Origin: Corythucha ciliata
Lineage: Eukaryota > Arthropoda > Insecta > Hemiptera > Tingidae
Direction of reading: 5' to 3'
Assembly (NCBI GenBank): GCA_038030265.1
Contig: CM075943.1
Span: forward strand, 45,508,001 to 45,572,000
Length of the DNA: 64,000 nucleotides
This document shows, one piece after another, positions 30,601-42,273 of the stretch. The translations under genes were made by a program, and so were the position numbers. Position 1 is the stretch's first letter. Every line of letters begins with the position of its first letter. Below the pieces are notes generated by a model. The model was given only the letters and a program-made list of their open reading frames with translations, was not told the origin of the DNA and searched no databases.

Positions 30601-33155
30601 AGTGCTACCCTGTAGACTTTCTGCCCTCGTTTTTGTTGTACTAAGGGCATCCAAACAAAAGGCTTCAAAAAAAAAAAAAAAAAAATTAATGCTGTCGTCA
30701 TATAAGACACCTTAGCTGTAAAGACTACACATCCCCCTGCACTGACAAGGAGACGTGCTTCTTATGTATGTGTCAGTGGTGCGTTTCAAGTTAACTTTCA
30801 GTGAAAGGGAGATGTCACGACGGGGACATAATCAAGGATAACCCTCCGCACTTGACTTTAGGCCTCATTGAGGCCTCTAGCCCGCTCGCACTTAAAAGGT
30901 TTTCCTCAATTCCAAACTCTTTCGAAATTGCGCACAATCAAGTGCTGGAATGAGTCTGAACAATATTATTTTCTACAGGCGGTTATAGACAGGAATTGCA
31001 CTTCCGAACACGAGTACTTAGCGTCTACGAAGGAATAGTGACATTAATTGCCTACGTACGTGCGTAATTTACCCAAAGAGAATGATGAACCTTATTTATC
31101 GAGGGTTTAGTATCAAAAAGACTTAACTACAAAATTATCGGTTTTGTGTTAAGGTGCTTTTCTGTTAGCTTATATCGTGTTCTACGTGGTTCTAAAGGAT
31201 TGTATGTCCCTGCAGTTTATTTACGGAGATAAGTGATGAACTTAACTACAAATGCCACTTTAGGTCTCCTTTTTTGTTGTTAGCCAAATTTCTAGTTAGA
31301 AATTTCCAACGACCCGCATTGTAAACTTTACAACTTGTATTTTATAATGCAATTTTGAGAACAAGAGGAGGTGTAGTTGAATCAAGTAAAATTCATGTAA
31401 AAAGGACGATTGAAATAATTCCAATTACGATTTCCAACAACAGACTTTAGACAACGCAAGTACAAAACTACAAACAGTACGATGGTTGACGTGAATGCCT
31501 GTTTTCTTATTCATACTGAAAAATGGGAACTTTGTAGTTAAGTCTCTTTTATCCTAAACCCTCGTTATATTCGATGGTGTAAAAAGTTTACAAATTACAT
31601 TAAAGACCACATTTTCTTTCGAAGGGTACGGTGATATGTGCCTGATACGCCGTCAGTGTTACGATTTTACAAAGCATTGCACTTTCGTTTCCGGGATGGT
31701 GCATTGTCCTGAAATGGTTTGACTCACTCCGAAGTCAATCAATTTAACGAGTTGTTGATGTCACGGAGGCCTTATTGCTCAAAATAAATAAATTTCAACA
31801 CGATTTAAGGACGAGAAAGCTAAACAAAGTATATGACAATTGCAGCGGGGGAGGGTCTTATTTTTCTCCTAGGCATACGTGCTCAAGATTCAACTTTTTA
31901 AAAACCACTTTTCACCCATAACGCGTACATTGCGAGGCTCTTTCTAAGCTAAGGAGTCACCTTTAAAAATAAATATTTCCGTCAAATTTGTTAGTAGGTA
32001 CTAAAAATGTCGGCATTCACGAGCGCGTAATTATTTTATTATACCGGTGAATCGAAGTCAAACAGAGCTTGCGTTTCCTTATAGAGAATTGTATGCGTTA
32101 ATGAAAAAAAAATACAACCTTTTACGCAATACGGCAATTACTTTAACCTGACTGTAGCCTGAACTAACTTAAACGCGAAAAAAGCGGTACGCCATCGTCG
32201 TCAAAAGGAATGAGTAGGCAACCCAGACCGTGAACCCATTCCGTGAGTTAGAAAATGGGCTCACCTCTTAACCCTTTACCTAGTTTAATTAGAATTATTT
32301 ATGAATGAAAAATGGGGGCGGATGAATAGGATAAAACAGTAATTTCAGCCTTCGATGGAGTAAATGCCGCAGCAAAGGCTTTTAGACACATAACATCAGC
32401 AATGCGCATTGTTGTACGCGCGCGGAACCCGGCAAAGCTTGTTATTCGCTAAGTCCTTTCGATTTCTAATGGTTTCAAGGAGTAAAAATGCTTGGAATTT
32501 TTAAATTACTCAATTCAGTGCTAATTGAGTGTTGTATTTTTTTTCAATGAAGCGAGCTTCAGCGCAAAAAAACCTGTAAATGGACTCAATATCGCAACCA
32601 GCTATTAGGCTAGAACCCGCATAACTCAATGTTCTGACCACGAATTTCACAATACAAACACGGTTGAAAAAATTTGTATTAACCGCTTGTGCGGTGAACT
32701 TCAGGACGTTATTATAGCGCATTTTATTGTTCGAGACTTCGAGTACCTCATTCTATGACCGTGCCATTTTCAGAACAAAGAGTATTGACTCACTTCAACC
32801 CCGTGTGCTGGGCCGTTCTTGGCGTACGCATCAGGATAGGCGACCGCCTAGGAACCTCAACCCATGGAGGGCCACTGGTTCGGAATAAAAAATATTACAA
32901 AATAATCGTTCAGGAGTTACACTGTTCACAAAACTTAGTTTTTACAGTTTTGAGACACTTTTGTTATTATTCCGTTCATTATTTTGGTGACAAACAGTAG
33001 TGAATCCAGGAAAAAATTACCTGCTTGGTTTTTATGATGGTCTCCTTGGGTTTTTGCGTCGCTGAATTCGAAAATCCAGTTATATACTAAATTCGGATAT
33101 GGTTTCACCATCCAAATGGCCAAAAACCATGAAGTTTGGGCAGTTCTTCTAGTTT
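27668..33155. other. Unique non-coding DNA, probably intron or intergenic
   Basis: 5.5 kb with no open frame bearing a known domain, no long inverted repeat and no tandem array. Simple tracts are a C run at 28287-28296, a G run at 29346-29355 and an A run at 30668-30684. It is notable in this window for its lack of transposon remnants, and it could be an intron of the gene represented by the exon at 27448. Confidence 0.45.
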
Positions 33156-33159
33156 TTCA

Positions 33160-34890
33160 CGCATAACTCCGAAGGGACGGATGCACTCTAGAGAAAAATC
33201 GTCCCTTTTCAAAAAAAAAAAAAAAAAAAAAAGCTGATGAAGTATCCAAACAAAATAAACCAAAGCCATGTTGCATAGCTTCCTTGGTCGAGCCGCTAGA
33301 GTGCGCTAAAGAATGTCCATGGTTTCCATTTTTGTAGAAATCTACCTCACTGAAGTTAGCCCCCAAAATAAGTCCCCCACGTGACAAAAACGGTCTCAAA
33401 CGGTGGAAAAAACGGAGCATCATCACGTTTAGAGGGTGCAGCCACTGTGAAGCCGCCAAAATAACGCCGGCCCGGTCTTTTTTTGGGCCCAACTTTATGC
33501 CAGCCCCACACTTTCGAACATTTTTGACCAAACTAATATGTGGTACCTACAAGGCACCAATAAGAACATTTTACGCACCACCTCGAGAAACCCAGGAAAA
33601 ATACATGTCCTGGGCCCCTGTTCTATAAAATTAGCAACAGTTGATACCAACAGTCAATCACCTGATTTCATTCAATTTCGTCGATTTAATTAATGAAAGC
33701 ATATGACTTACTGTCGTTAACTACTGTTGTTAAAGTTATAGAACAAGCCCACAGGTTCAAGTGAGATTTCAAGATTGAGGGATTTGGTTGATGGATGTGG
33801 AGAAGATTGGTGAAAAGGCGGTGTGTCAAATATGAATCAAAGAAAAAGAAAGTTCCTCGCATCAGGTATAGTGGAATTGGAAATAGTACTCGTTCCTCGT
33901 TTCTTTACGAAATGTAGTGTGGTATCACTTTTAGTGCATTTCATTTATGTCCAAACGCACTACTGGCGTCGCAAGAACTAGAAGTCTGAAGCATCTGTGT
34001 AAAGTTTATGTAAAGGCCGCCGCTGTCTTATTGGAACCGCAAGTCCGATAATAATCTGCTTCCACCATCCACTTCAGGATTACAGGCAACTTTATTCGTC
34101 CAGTAACGCAGTGATTTACGTCTCTTCCCCCTATTTTTCGTTAATTTGACGTGAGTGACAATGGTTTAAGCGGCTGAAACCAGATTATAGTTGCTGAGAT
34201 GAAGATGAACCCATTCTTCGAACTAGAGTAGAAACGGGCAGGCTTGCTCAACTGTTCCTTTAAAACGTACGGAGTAAAGGGACAGAACGTACCGAAAGAA
34301 AAGGAACGGGTGTCTTGAGGTTTTACCCTAAAAAGGCTCTAACGTAAGTTGCAATCATCAAAAGTTTGAAAAACAGAGAGGTGGTGCGTAAAATATTCTT
34401 AAGCCTTGTACACACTGGGCGACTAGTTTAGGCGAGCAGGTCAGTAGATTAGTAGCTAAACAAGAGGGAACACCAACTATTTAGTCAAGTCCCTAGCAGT
34501 GAAATTGGGAATTTCTAGTTTAGTCGCGAGTTACAAAATTGATCGACCAGTGTGACCAAGACTTTAGTGATATTGCCCTAGTAGAAATTAAAATGTTCGA
34601 AACAGGGGGTTGGCATGAAGTTGGGCCCCCCAAAAATAAATAAAATGAAATGTTTTACGGGTTTCGAAGTTGGTGTACTGTAATTTCGTAGTGCCTTGTG
34701 AGGGACTAACTTCAGCGAGGTAGATTTTTGTCCAAGTTTAAAACTATGATTCATCTTTAACGCGTTGTGTCGGCTAGACCAAGAAAGCTAAGGAGCTGAC
34801 TTTAGTCTCATTATTTTGGATATTTTAACGCAGCATTCTTTCTTCTAAGGGCTATTTTTTCTCTAGAAAGCGTCCTTTCGGATTTATAGG
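33160..34890. mobile_element. Large diverged foldback element with an inserted miniature element
   Basis: The left arm (about 33165-33590) and right arm (about 34379-34890) are inverted, diverged copies. Pairs include TTTTACGCACCACCTCGAG (33570) with AGGTGGTGCGTAAAA (34380), AGATTTCTACCTCACTGAAG-type sequence (33340) with its complement near 34715, and GGGCCCAACTTTATGCC (33484) with GGCATGAAGTTGGGCCC (34611). A 21-base A run lies at 33211-33232. The centre (33600-34370) is non-coding. The right arm is interrupted by the element at 34402-34563. Confidence 0.7.
34399..34566. mobile_element. PIF-like miniature element with TTA duplication and CGACTAG-type motif
   Basis: 162 bp (34402-34563) flanked by TTA on both sides. 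Inverted ends of about 22 bp: AGCCTTGTACACACTGGGCG against the complement of CGACCAGTGTGACCAAGACT. Inside, related motifs GACTAGTTTAGGCGA, TATTTAGTCAAGTC and CTAGTTTAGTCGCGA repeat. It interrupts the right arm of the foldback at a spot where the left arm shows the uninterrupted TTCTTA. Confidence 0.78.
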
Positions 34891-35084
34891 CGAAAAGCTA
34901 AATCAATTCCCCAAATTTCTCGAGATTTTCATGGAGAAGCAATATCCGAATTTAGTCGATAACTCGATTTTTGAATTTAGCTAAATGCGAGTAACTCGCT
35001 TCCCAGCTGACATTATCCAACTTTTGACAATGGATTCGGGAAGACCCCACTCTTTCCTGTGAGGAATATCTATTTTCGTCAAAA

Positions 35085-35845
35085 AATCGCTACTTCTGTG
35101 GCCTCGGCATCTCCTCAAAGTTGTGCGAAATGGAGATTTTTAATTTTGCAATAAAAGCAAACCACCACTTGCCCATACTAAATCTGCGCCTATCGACTTC
35201 CCATGGATCGGAAAAACTTCTTCAAAGTGTCCATTTCAAAATACTCATGAGTTTCTGTTTCATTAATTGACGATTTTTCGGCAGAAATGACAATTTTTTA
35301 GAAAAAGAGTGGGTTTTCTATTCAAAAACGATTGTTTTTAACTGCAAAATTCAAGCAATTCTTTCGAATTTCAACATGCTCAGCATCATGAAAACCTCAC
35401 CCGAAGTGGTACATTGAATGTAACTGACTGTGAACTTCTACAAGTAAAAAAAAAAGTCGCTCCGGCAGCTGGCTGTCGAATAAAGTGCATTTCACTTCTA
35501 CGAAGGTCGTTTTCAGTTGATTGGCGATTATGCGACAAAAATTACCACTTGGTGTGACTATCTACTTTTATTTAACAATTTCTGCCAAAAAACGCTAATT
35601 TACTGAAATTTGTAGTAGTGAAATGCACTCTATTCGACAGCGACGACAGCCAGCTGCCGGAGCGATATCTTTTGATGCTCAGGTGAGCGTTCACATTCAG
35701 TTCCGCTTCAGATGAGTTTTCAATTATTTTTAGCATGTTGAAATTTGCAAGGATTGCTTGAATTTACATATTATCAAAACAAGCGATTTTGAATAGGAAA
35801 ATCGCTCTTTTTTCTAAAAAAAAAATAAAATTGTCATTTCTGCAC
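35085..35845. mobile_element. Nested foldback element related to 15.17-15.50 kb
   Basis: Outer arms: 35085-35385 is the inverse of 15185-15500, and 35725-35843 is a direct copy of its first 120 bp, so the two arms face each other. An inner element sits between: GCTCCGGCAGCTGGCTGTCG at 35459 pairs with CAGCCAGCTGCCGGAGCG at 35648-35665, each next to GTGCATTTCAC or its complement. The inner termini resemble those at 38288-38330. No coding sequence is present. Confidence 0.68.
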
Positions 35846-36219
35846 ACACAAAACTACATAGGATTAGACACCCAATTCGGGTAAATTGGTACACCCCATA
35901 AAGGGATGAGTTGGCCAACGTCTAGCCAAGAAGATGTTGGTCACCCCGTATCGTGGCGGACTCTTCGAATCCTCAAATAATATCAAAAGAAATTTTTTGA
36001 GCCTCTTTTGAAGTTGGGCAGAATTTTGCCAGTATTTTGTCGTTTTCAATTTTTACATCCCGCAGAAATAAAAATTTACCTATAATTATGCTCGGTTGAA
36101 AACGAAAGCAGACGTGATTTCTCGTACCGAACACGTCGCGTGATTCGAGAAACGAGAAAGACGAGAGCTCTTCGAGTCCAAGACGAGAGCAAAACGACCA
36201 TTATGATAAGCTCTTTACG

Positions 36220-36268
36220 AAGTATTGTTGTAGTACTCTCCACAAGAGAGAGTACTACAACAATACTT
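36220..36268. repeat. Perfect 21-bp hairpin
   Basis: Arms of 21 bp (starting AAGTATTGTTGTAGTACTC) are exactly complementary around a 7-base loop, CACAAGA. It lies in a purine-rich stretch of GAGA/CGAGAG repeats (36100-36200). Confidence 0.75.
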
Positions 36269-37090
36269 TTTTCGAAGCGTATTACCACCGTGAACACCCA
36301 AATACCAAATGTTGAAAGTACATATTTTATACCTACAATAATTGTTAATTATTAAGGAACAAAAATCGTAGTGGACCCGAAAATCTACTCTTATTTAACG
36401 AACCCCCGACAGGCCGTCACCACCGTTAACGGGCACCGAAACCGACCCGTTACATGTGAAATGTCATTTTAGGGCGCCTAGAGTCAGTTTTGCCATTTTC
36501 AAATAGTACGTCAAGCCAAGGTGCGAATGCTCAGTTCGGTCATTCTTGGGACCGTGATTGGTCGATTTTGCAATTTTTAGAGTAGGAATTAGGTATTTTA
36601 AGGGCGCGAATCGTCAGTTTAGCCATTTTTGGGCGCGAATAGTCAGTATATTTAGCTGTTTTTAGGACGCACGTCCGTCAACCTAAGGCCATTTTCAGGT
36701 CTCGAAGAGAACATTGTAGATCGGTGTACAAATCAATGCTGGTAATGTAGTTCTGAATTATGCATTATCTCTTACAGTGCGACTATATCATGATAAATAC
36801 TATACAGGGTGTACAAAAAGTGACTGGACAGAGGAAAACCAGTGAAGGGGCATCTCATTTCTGATCGAAATCCCCCATTTTCTGATTTTTTCAGAAACAG
36901 CTTGCTGCACACGCAATAATTTATGCAATGGCAAAATTGATGAGCCCATTGGAAAGATCACAAAATTTTCTATTTAAAGAGCCTATTTTTATCCAGATCA
37001 GACGACATTTTAATTTTTCGAAAAAGTCAAGGTGGTGGGGTGGTCCTTCCGGTGTGGAAGTGTAAAAACAGCGTTGAACTTCACTACTTC
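36269..37090. other. Non-coding DNA with a possible miniature-element end
   Basis: 36470-36700 contains loose repeats of CGTCAGTTTAGCCATTTTTGGGC-type units of about 40 bp. TATACAGGGTGTACAAAAAG at 36803 resembles the terminus of a common class of insect miniature elements, but I found no matching opposite end. No gene was seen. Confidence 0.4.
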
Positions 37091-37095
37091 ATCTT

Positions 37096-37969
37096 TTTTT
37101 TTTTTTTTTTTTCAAACGGGGAGGGAAGCCCAGAAGAAACTATCTCCTACCAAACTCGACCTATAAGATCTATTGTGGTGCCCCCTCAGGTTGCCCTGCC
37201 AAGAAAGACGCTAGTTTTCAAGCGTCCTCCACCACCACTCCTTAACGAAGTCGAGGATATTTCCCGTAGCCATCCTGGAGATGTCCTCCGGTTGAAGCCC
37301 ATCATTTCCAAGATGGTGAAAGCGTAACCGCCCCAGAGCCTCGCACTCACACAGTACGTGCTCTGCTGTTTCCACGGCCAAGTCGCAAAATCTGCAAATG
37401 TCCGTGTCAGACTTCTCCATTAGTCTGAGTGTATATCGAAGGGCACAATGTCCCGTTAGCAGTCCCACCAAGATCCTAAGGTCTCCTCGGCTCAGAGAGA
37501 TCAGGCCCTTCTCCGATCGTCCCTTTGGAGTGACAAAGAGCTTGGCCTGCCTGAGACCTGGTTGTCTAACCCAGTGTTCACGATGCCTCTCGTCCAACCA
37601 CGCCTGCACCTGCCTCTTCGTGAAGGACTTCGTGACCCCGAGACTTGGCTCCGGGCCCACGTAAGGCATCTCTGATCCTCTCTTCGCGAGTTGATCAGCC
37701 ATTTCATTCCCCTCAAACCCCTTGTGACCCGGCACCCACATCAAAGTAAGGCTGTTTGCCGTTGCCACAGGCCTGAGGGCTTCAAGACATCCCCAAACTA
37801 GCTTCGAATTCACGACTCTTGAGCCTAGGGCTTTAAGGGCCGCCTGGCTGTCAGACAGGATGAAGATCTTCGCTTTCCGAAGACCCCTCTCACTAATCTT
37901 CCGCGCACAGGTTTCTATAGCATAGATCTCCGCCAGAAAGATGGTGGCGGTCGTCCCAAGGGATTCTAG
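37096..37969 (-). pseudogene. 5'-truncated LINE: RNase H and C-terminal zinc region, poly(A) tail, 8-bp target duplication
   Basis: Minus strand. RNase H: AEIYAIETCARKI, ILSDSQAALKAL, then MWVPGHKGFEGNEMADQLAK. The C-terminal region follows: LLTGHCALRYTLRLMEKS and a Cys/His block ICRFCDLAVETAEHVLCEC, as in R1/I-group proteins. The stop is at 37211, a short 3' UTR follows, then a poly(A) tail (T run on the plus strand, 37094-37112). TTCATCTT occurs at both borders (37088-37095 and 37970-37977), so this is a typical 5'-truncated insertion of about 0.87 kb. The ORF is open throughout, so it is young. Confidence 0.85.
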
Positions 37970-37989
37970 TTCATCTTAGCGCTCTAAAA

Positions 37990-40900
37990 TTCGACTCAAT
38001 AATTTAATGCAACCTAAGCCCTGGGTTCCATTGAGATTTATCGAAAAATTTGTTGGGGGTGGGGGTGAAATAGGGGATGAAATTTTAAAAAAATCGCTTA
38101 AATTCACACGTTTAGGTATTATAAAATACGGCACACAAATTTAATATAACAAAGCCCTTGGAAAACTACCGACACTTTTCGACATTTTTGATGAGAGGGG
38201 GGTGAAAATAGAGGAAGAAGTTCGGCTTAATGAAACAAATTATGGTATCAAAATTATTACTTCTGGGACGGCTTAGGGTATCCGTATACGGAATGAAATG
38301 CACTCTTTCCGACCGCCAGCTGCCGGAGCGAAATTTTTTTTTAATTTAAAAAACAATTGTACGAGGAAAGGCGGCTTGGAGGATTGCGATTGGGAGGACG
38401 TGACACAAAGATATGGGTCCCCCTCTGGGTGCCAATGTGCCAGGATCGGCTGAGTTCTGCTATTAGTCATTGTTCGAGGGACTCAGGAACTGCTATGCGT
38501 TCGGCTCACGAAACACTGTAAAACAAATTATCCTGAAAAGAACCCCTGGGTGATCTTGGCGAAAATCACCAAATTTTAAATAGGACGAATGGTGTCTTCC
38601 ATCTTCTGTTTCTTAAATTACAGACTTCTGTAACAATATTATTAGACAGGGAGAAATATTAGATTTATTTGGAGTGCATGAATGGCTCAGCCATAGCCTT
38701 ATTGAGCTATTGCAAGGAAGTATTCACTATAGTCTCAATATTAATAATATTAACATTGGAGCGTGTATTGCGAAATCGACCGCTCTGAGATGAGAAGAGC
38801 GCGAGCAATTTTCCTCGCATTTTGTATTCAGCCGCAAACATAAACGCGGAAAAGAAAACTGCATAAGACAAAAGCATTGTTCCCCAGATGACGACTTTGA
38901 CGAGATGGCCCTCCCATCCGATTTTCGATCCTTGAACATTTTTTCCAGTCCATAATTATTGAGAAATGTTAATTACAAATGTAGCACAAGTTCTTCGAGC
39001 GAGTTTCGCCTTAAGTTCCCCCACCCCCTCATCATATCCCTCGTAATGTGTGTAAAAATGATAATCCGATGTGTGTAACACAGCGGATTTTTCTTATCAA
39101 GATTCTCGTCAATTGAATGGGAAATGAGACGTGTCGGTCGTATAATAATTTATTTTTTTATACATCGCCCGCCATTCAATGTATTCGTTGGATGATTGAG
39201 AATGATTTAATGCCGTTTTTCTTTCTTACAAGATCTTTCACGCGGATCACTCGACTGTTTCAAGATACTATCTCTCTTTTATTGCCGTTTTCGCTCTCAT
39301 TGTTTCAAAGGTGACAGACACTACACTCGCATTCTACGCTGCTTCTTGCCACCTAATTTAACCCCCTTGAGTCCACCAAACAGGGTCATTACAAAAAAAA
39401 CTTCCGCGGATGAGAGAGTGAAGGATGCTCTATCTACGAGTAGTCGCCTACTATATGACGTAAAATTAATAAAAGGTATAATGTATATTTTGTTCTCTCA
39501 ACCTATGAAAGTTGAATGTTTTACTTTTAATTAAACTAAGCAGGAGGACGATTTATTTTCTCTCGTCAATGTCAATAAAACGATATTTCACGCGTCGCTT
39601 GATTAAAAATGTACGAGAAGGTCCTTAAAACACTTTCACTTGTTTCCTTTCAGCGTGCAGAAGGATCTTCATCTGTTGAAAGATCTTGAAGGAAACCGCA
39701 GAATGAGCTTCATTTACTTATACCTTCCTATCTATTTGACTTTATCCTCGAGCCATCGAAACTGGGAGCATTAATTTTTATGATCCACAGGAAGGTTCAT
39801 TCAATGATGCAATAAATGAATTAACGCTCGTATAAGGGTTTTAGCAATTATAAGAGTTTTTTTCATCCATATTGTCTTTAGACGATTATGGGCTAATTGT
39901 TCACCAATCGTGGGGTGAATTTACTCAGGGATGTTCTCGCCTTTTATCTACTGACATTTCCGAATGATGGATTAAACCATGTTTTTCTCATTTATGGTCG
40001 TATTTCGATTTACTTATTTTTCTTTCAAATTCAAAGTCCAGCCAACGAAATGATACGTGCGTCATCAAGATGTTTTATACGCTCGCATTGTGACACGAAT
40101 CGCATGCCAAATCCAACAGGAGGCCTTCTTGCAGAAAGGGAGAGAGAGAGAGAATGAGTGAGTGAGAGAGACAAGAACAGTGAGTCATTCGATAAAAAGA
40201 GCGTTACTTCACCAGGTGTATGAAGGCATCATGGAGGTATTCTTATTAAAATCAGGCATTCTTTATCCGTGCTCCACTTTTCTTGATAAATTAAGTTTAC
40301 CTTTTAGACCCAGCGAATGAGAATGCCACATCTGGGACTTGGAGGGCCTACTCCTCCACCTCTCCCCCTGTCACGCTATACTCATTCAATCACTTCTTCT
40401 ACCCTCTTATGCGACTTGAGACCATGACAGGAAGAACATCGTATAATAGGCTTTTAACAAGCCATTAAACGAATAAATATCAACTTCATTCCTAAAAAAA
40501 AAAAAAAAACACACTATCTATTCAAGAGGTTATAGCGATAGATTTTGCAAAATAACTCATAAAATGATGCTGATGTGAAGGCAAGTAAGATTAATACCAG
40601 AGAATTTTTTTCAACGTCAAGGAAAAAAATATCGTAAAACCCCAGAAGTATTCACCTATTTCATCTTTATGTATCTTACTTTATTTAGTTACATATTTAA
40701 ATCATTTTAAGAATAAATTGACGGCTTTTGTGTAGACCATAGCACAGTGCTGAATGCCGAAACGGTGAGTGGGCGAGTTCTTCTGATCGGTTTCAACTCG
40801 GCTCAGTCGCGAAAATGGTCATTTACCTAATTCTTAATCCAAACTCGTATCAAGAAAAAAGTGCGATTTCATTCATTTTCAAAGTACGTCCCTGAAATAA

Positions 40901-41280
40901 CAATAAAACACAAAAATTGCGTGTTTACAGAACCTCGATGAGACAGAAAAAAATCCGGGATTGGTGCGCCTAACAGGGGGAGACGCGGGATTAAAGGAGG
41001 GGGCTTAAAGAATCAATAGTGTAGCACTAGGTATTGATTCTTTCTTGATTTAAAGGAAGGTGCGAAATTCAAATGACCAGTGAGGACTTCCCTCGTTTTG
41101 GTTCTCTTAAGCTGCAATATAACCACATTTCGTGGATTTCAAAAATCAGATTTCACCAAGTTGACTCTGAAACTTTCGCTTTCTTGAACTGGAGATGAAA
41201 TTTTGCATCGATCGATACCGAGACGAGACTTATTATTTAGAGGGCGAGACCGAGACTCAGCAATCGCGCAACTACAAATA
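37990..41280. other. Unique non-coding DNA
   Basis: No domain-bearing frame. Landmarks are GGAATGAAATGCACTCTTTC followed by CAGCTGCCGGAGCG at 38288-38325 (one foldback end, as at 35.6 kb), a GA repeat at 40138-40153 and an A run at 40495-40509. The remainder looks like intergenic or intronic sequence. Confidence 0.45.
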
Positions 41281-41284
41281 TTGC

Positions 41285-41660
41285 AGCGAACCAGCGAGTT
41301 TTCTCAATTTTAGCCGCGGGCTTGAAGTGTTGTTTTTTACCAATTTAGCCACATATTAGCGTTTTTATTCAGTTTTAACCGGGATTCCGCGTTTTTACCG
41401 ATTTTAACCGCGAATTACCTCCCCACCCATTTTAGCCGCAAAGTAGCTGTTTTTCTCAATTTCAGCCATGAAGTTGCTTCCAGAAACCTGAGATAGATGT
41501 TTTTTTTTTTCAATTTCAGCTGCGAACGATCGCTTCTTCTCAATTTTATAGCCGCAAATTAGCACTTTTTCTCCATTTCATCTGGGAATTTGTGCTTTTT
41601 ATCCATTTTAGCCAGGAACGAACGCTTTTTCAAAATTTTAGGCCGGATAACCAATCTATT
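41285..41660. repeat. Degenerate 30-bp repeats, reverse orientation of the 18.4 kb family
   Basis: About ten units such as TTTTCTCAATTTTAGCCGCG and TTTTTACCGATTTTAACCGC, with spacing of 30-36 bp. These are the complement of the GGCTAAAATTGAGAAAA units of the minisatellite at 18.4-20.1 kb, strongly diverged. No gene. Confidence 0.65.
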
Positions 41661-41700
41661 TTTCACCTTCCTAGTTCCTACACGTCCAAAACATAAAACC

Positions 41701-41855
41701 TAAGGGCCTTCGCACACGGAACCACTTTGAAGCACCACTGCCGACCACTTAGTGGCGTCACTGAGTGGCGCTTCGAAGTGATTGTGTGAACCACCGAATG
41801 GCGCTTCAGAGTGGTTGAACCTGACTACTTTGCGGCGCCACTGTTTCTATCTTAG
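41701..41855. mobile_element. PIF-like miniature element, left part only, CACT/AGTGGCG motif
   Basis: TAA followed by GGGCCTTCGCACACGGAACC has the same layout as the other TTA/TAA elements here. The interior repeats CCACTTAGTGGCG, CACTGAGTGGCG and TTCGAAGTGATT. The matching right end was not found before 41860, so it is probably truncated. Confidence 0.55.
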
Positions 41856-41923
41856 AGTAAAGATACACTAGAGAGATTTTTGTCCTTTGCGCATTGAAGC
41901 AAGGACCCCTTGAAATTACCCAA

Positions 41924-41933
41924 GTCACGTGAC
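41924..41933. promoter_or_regulatory. Palindromic E-box upstream of the THAP gene
   Basis: GTCACGTGAC, a full palindromic CACGTG E-box of the kind bound by bHLH-zip factors, lies about 340 bases upstream of the THAP gene start codon. This is a sequence match only and a regulatory role is inference. No clear TATA box was identified between it and the ATG. Confidence 0.3.
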
Positions 41934-42273
41934 CTGTGTGTCTTCCCCCTCCTAACGTTTTCGCTCCAAGTTGCTCTGCAACCTTCTTTAATAACCTTCC
42001 CCAAGAAGTCGGTCATTGCTCTGTTTGCTTGCGTTGGTGATTTGTTGTGTTTAGTTTTTCTCTCTAATTTCCCTGTGTCCTTTTCTATTTTCCGTATTTC
42101 AACCGTTCTTTTAAGAACGCTCCTGCTTTCTCATATTTCCGTTGTTCATTTTCCTGGTTCCCACGTCTCCTTTTTGCATTTTCAATCGTTCTTTTCAGAA
42201 CGTTCCCTAAACTTCTCACTCATCTCCATCGTGACTCTTTGCGGAGTAAGTTGTATTTTTTCCTGAAGTTCAA

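Noticed and set aside
36803..36822. Complete miniature element starting TATACAGGGTGTAC
   Set aside because: Only one end is visible; no inverted partner was found within about 1 kb.
41910..42266. 118-codon frame upstream of the THAP gene
   Set aside because: Composition is that of pyrimidine-rich 5' flank (Phe, Leu and Ser runs); there is no domain, and it ends just before the THAP ATG.
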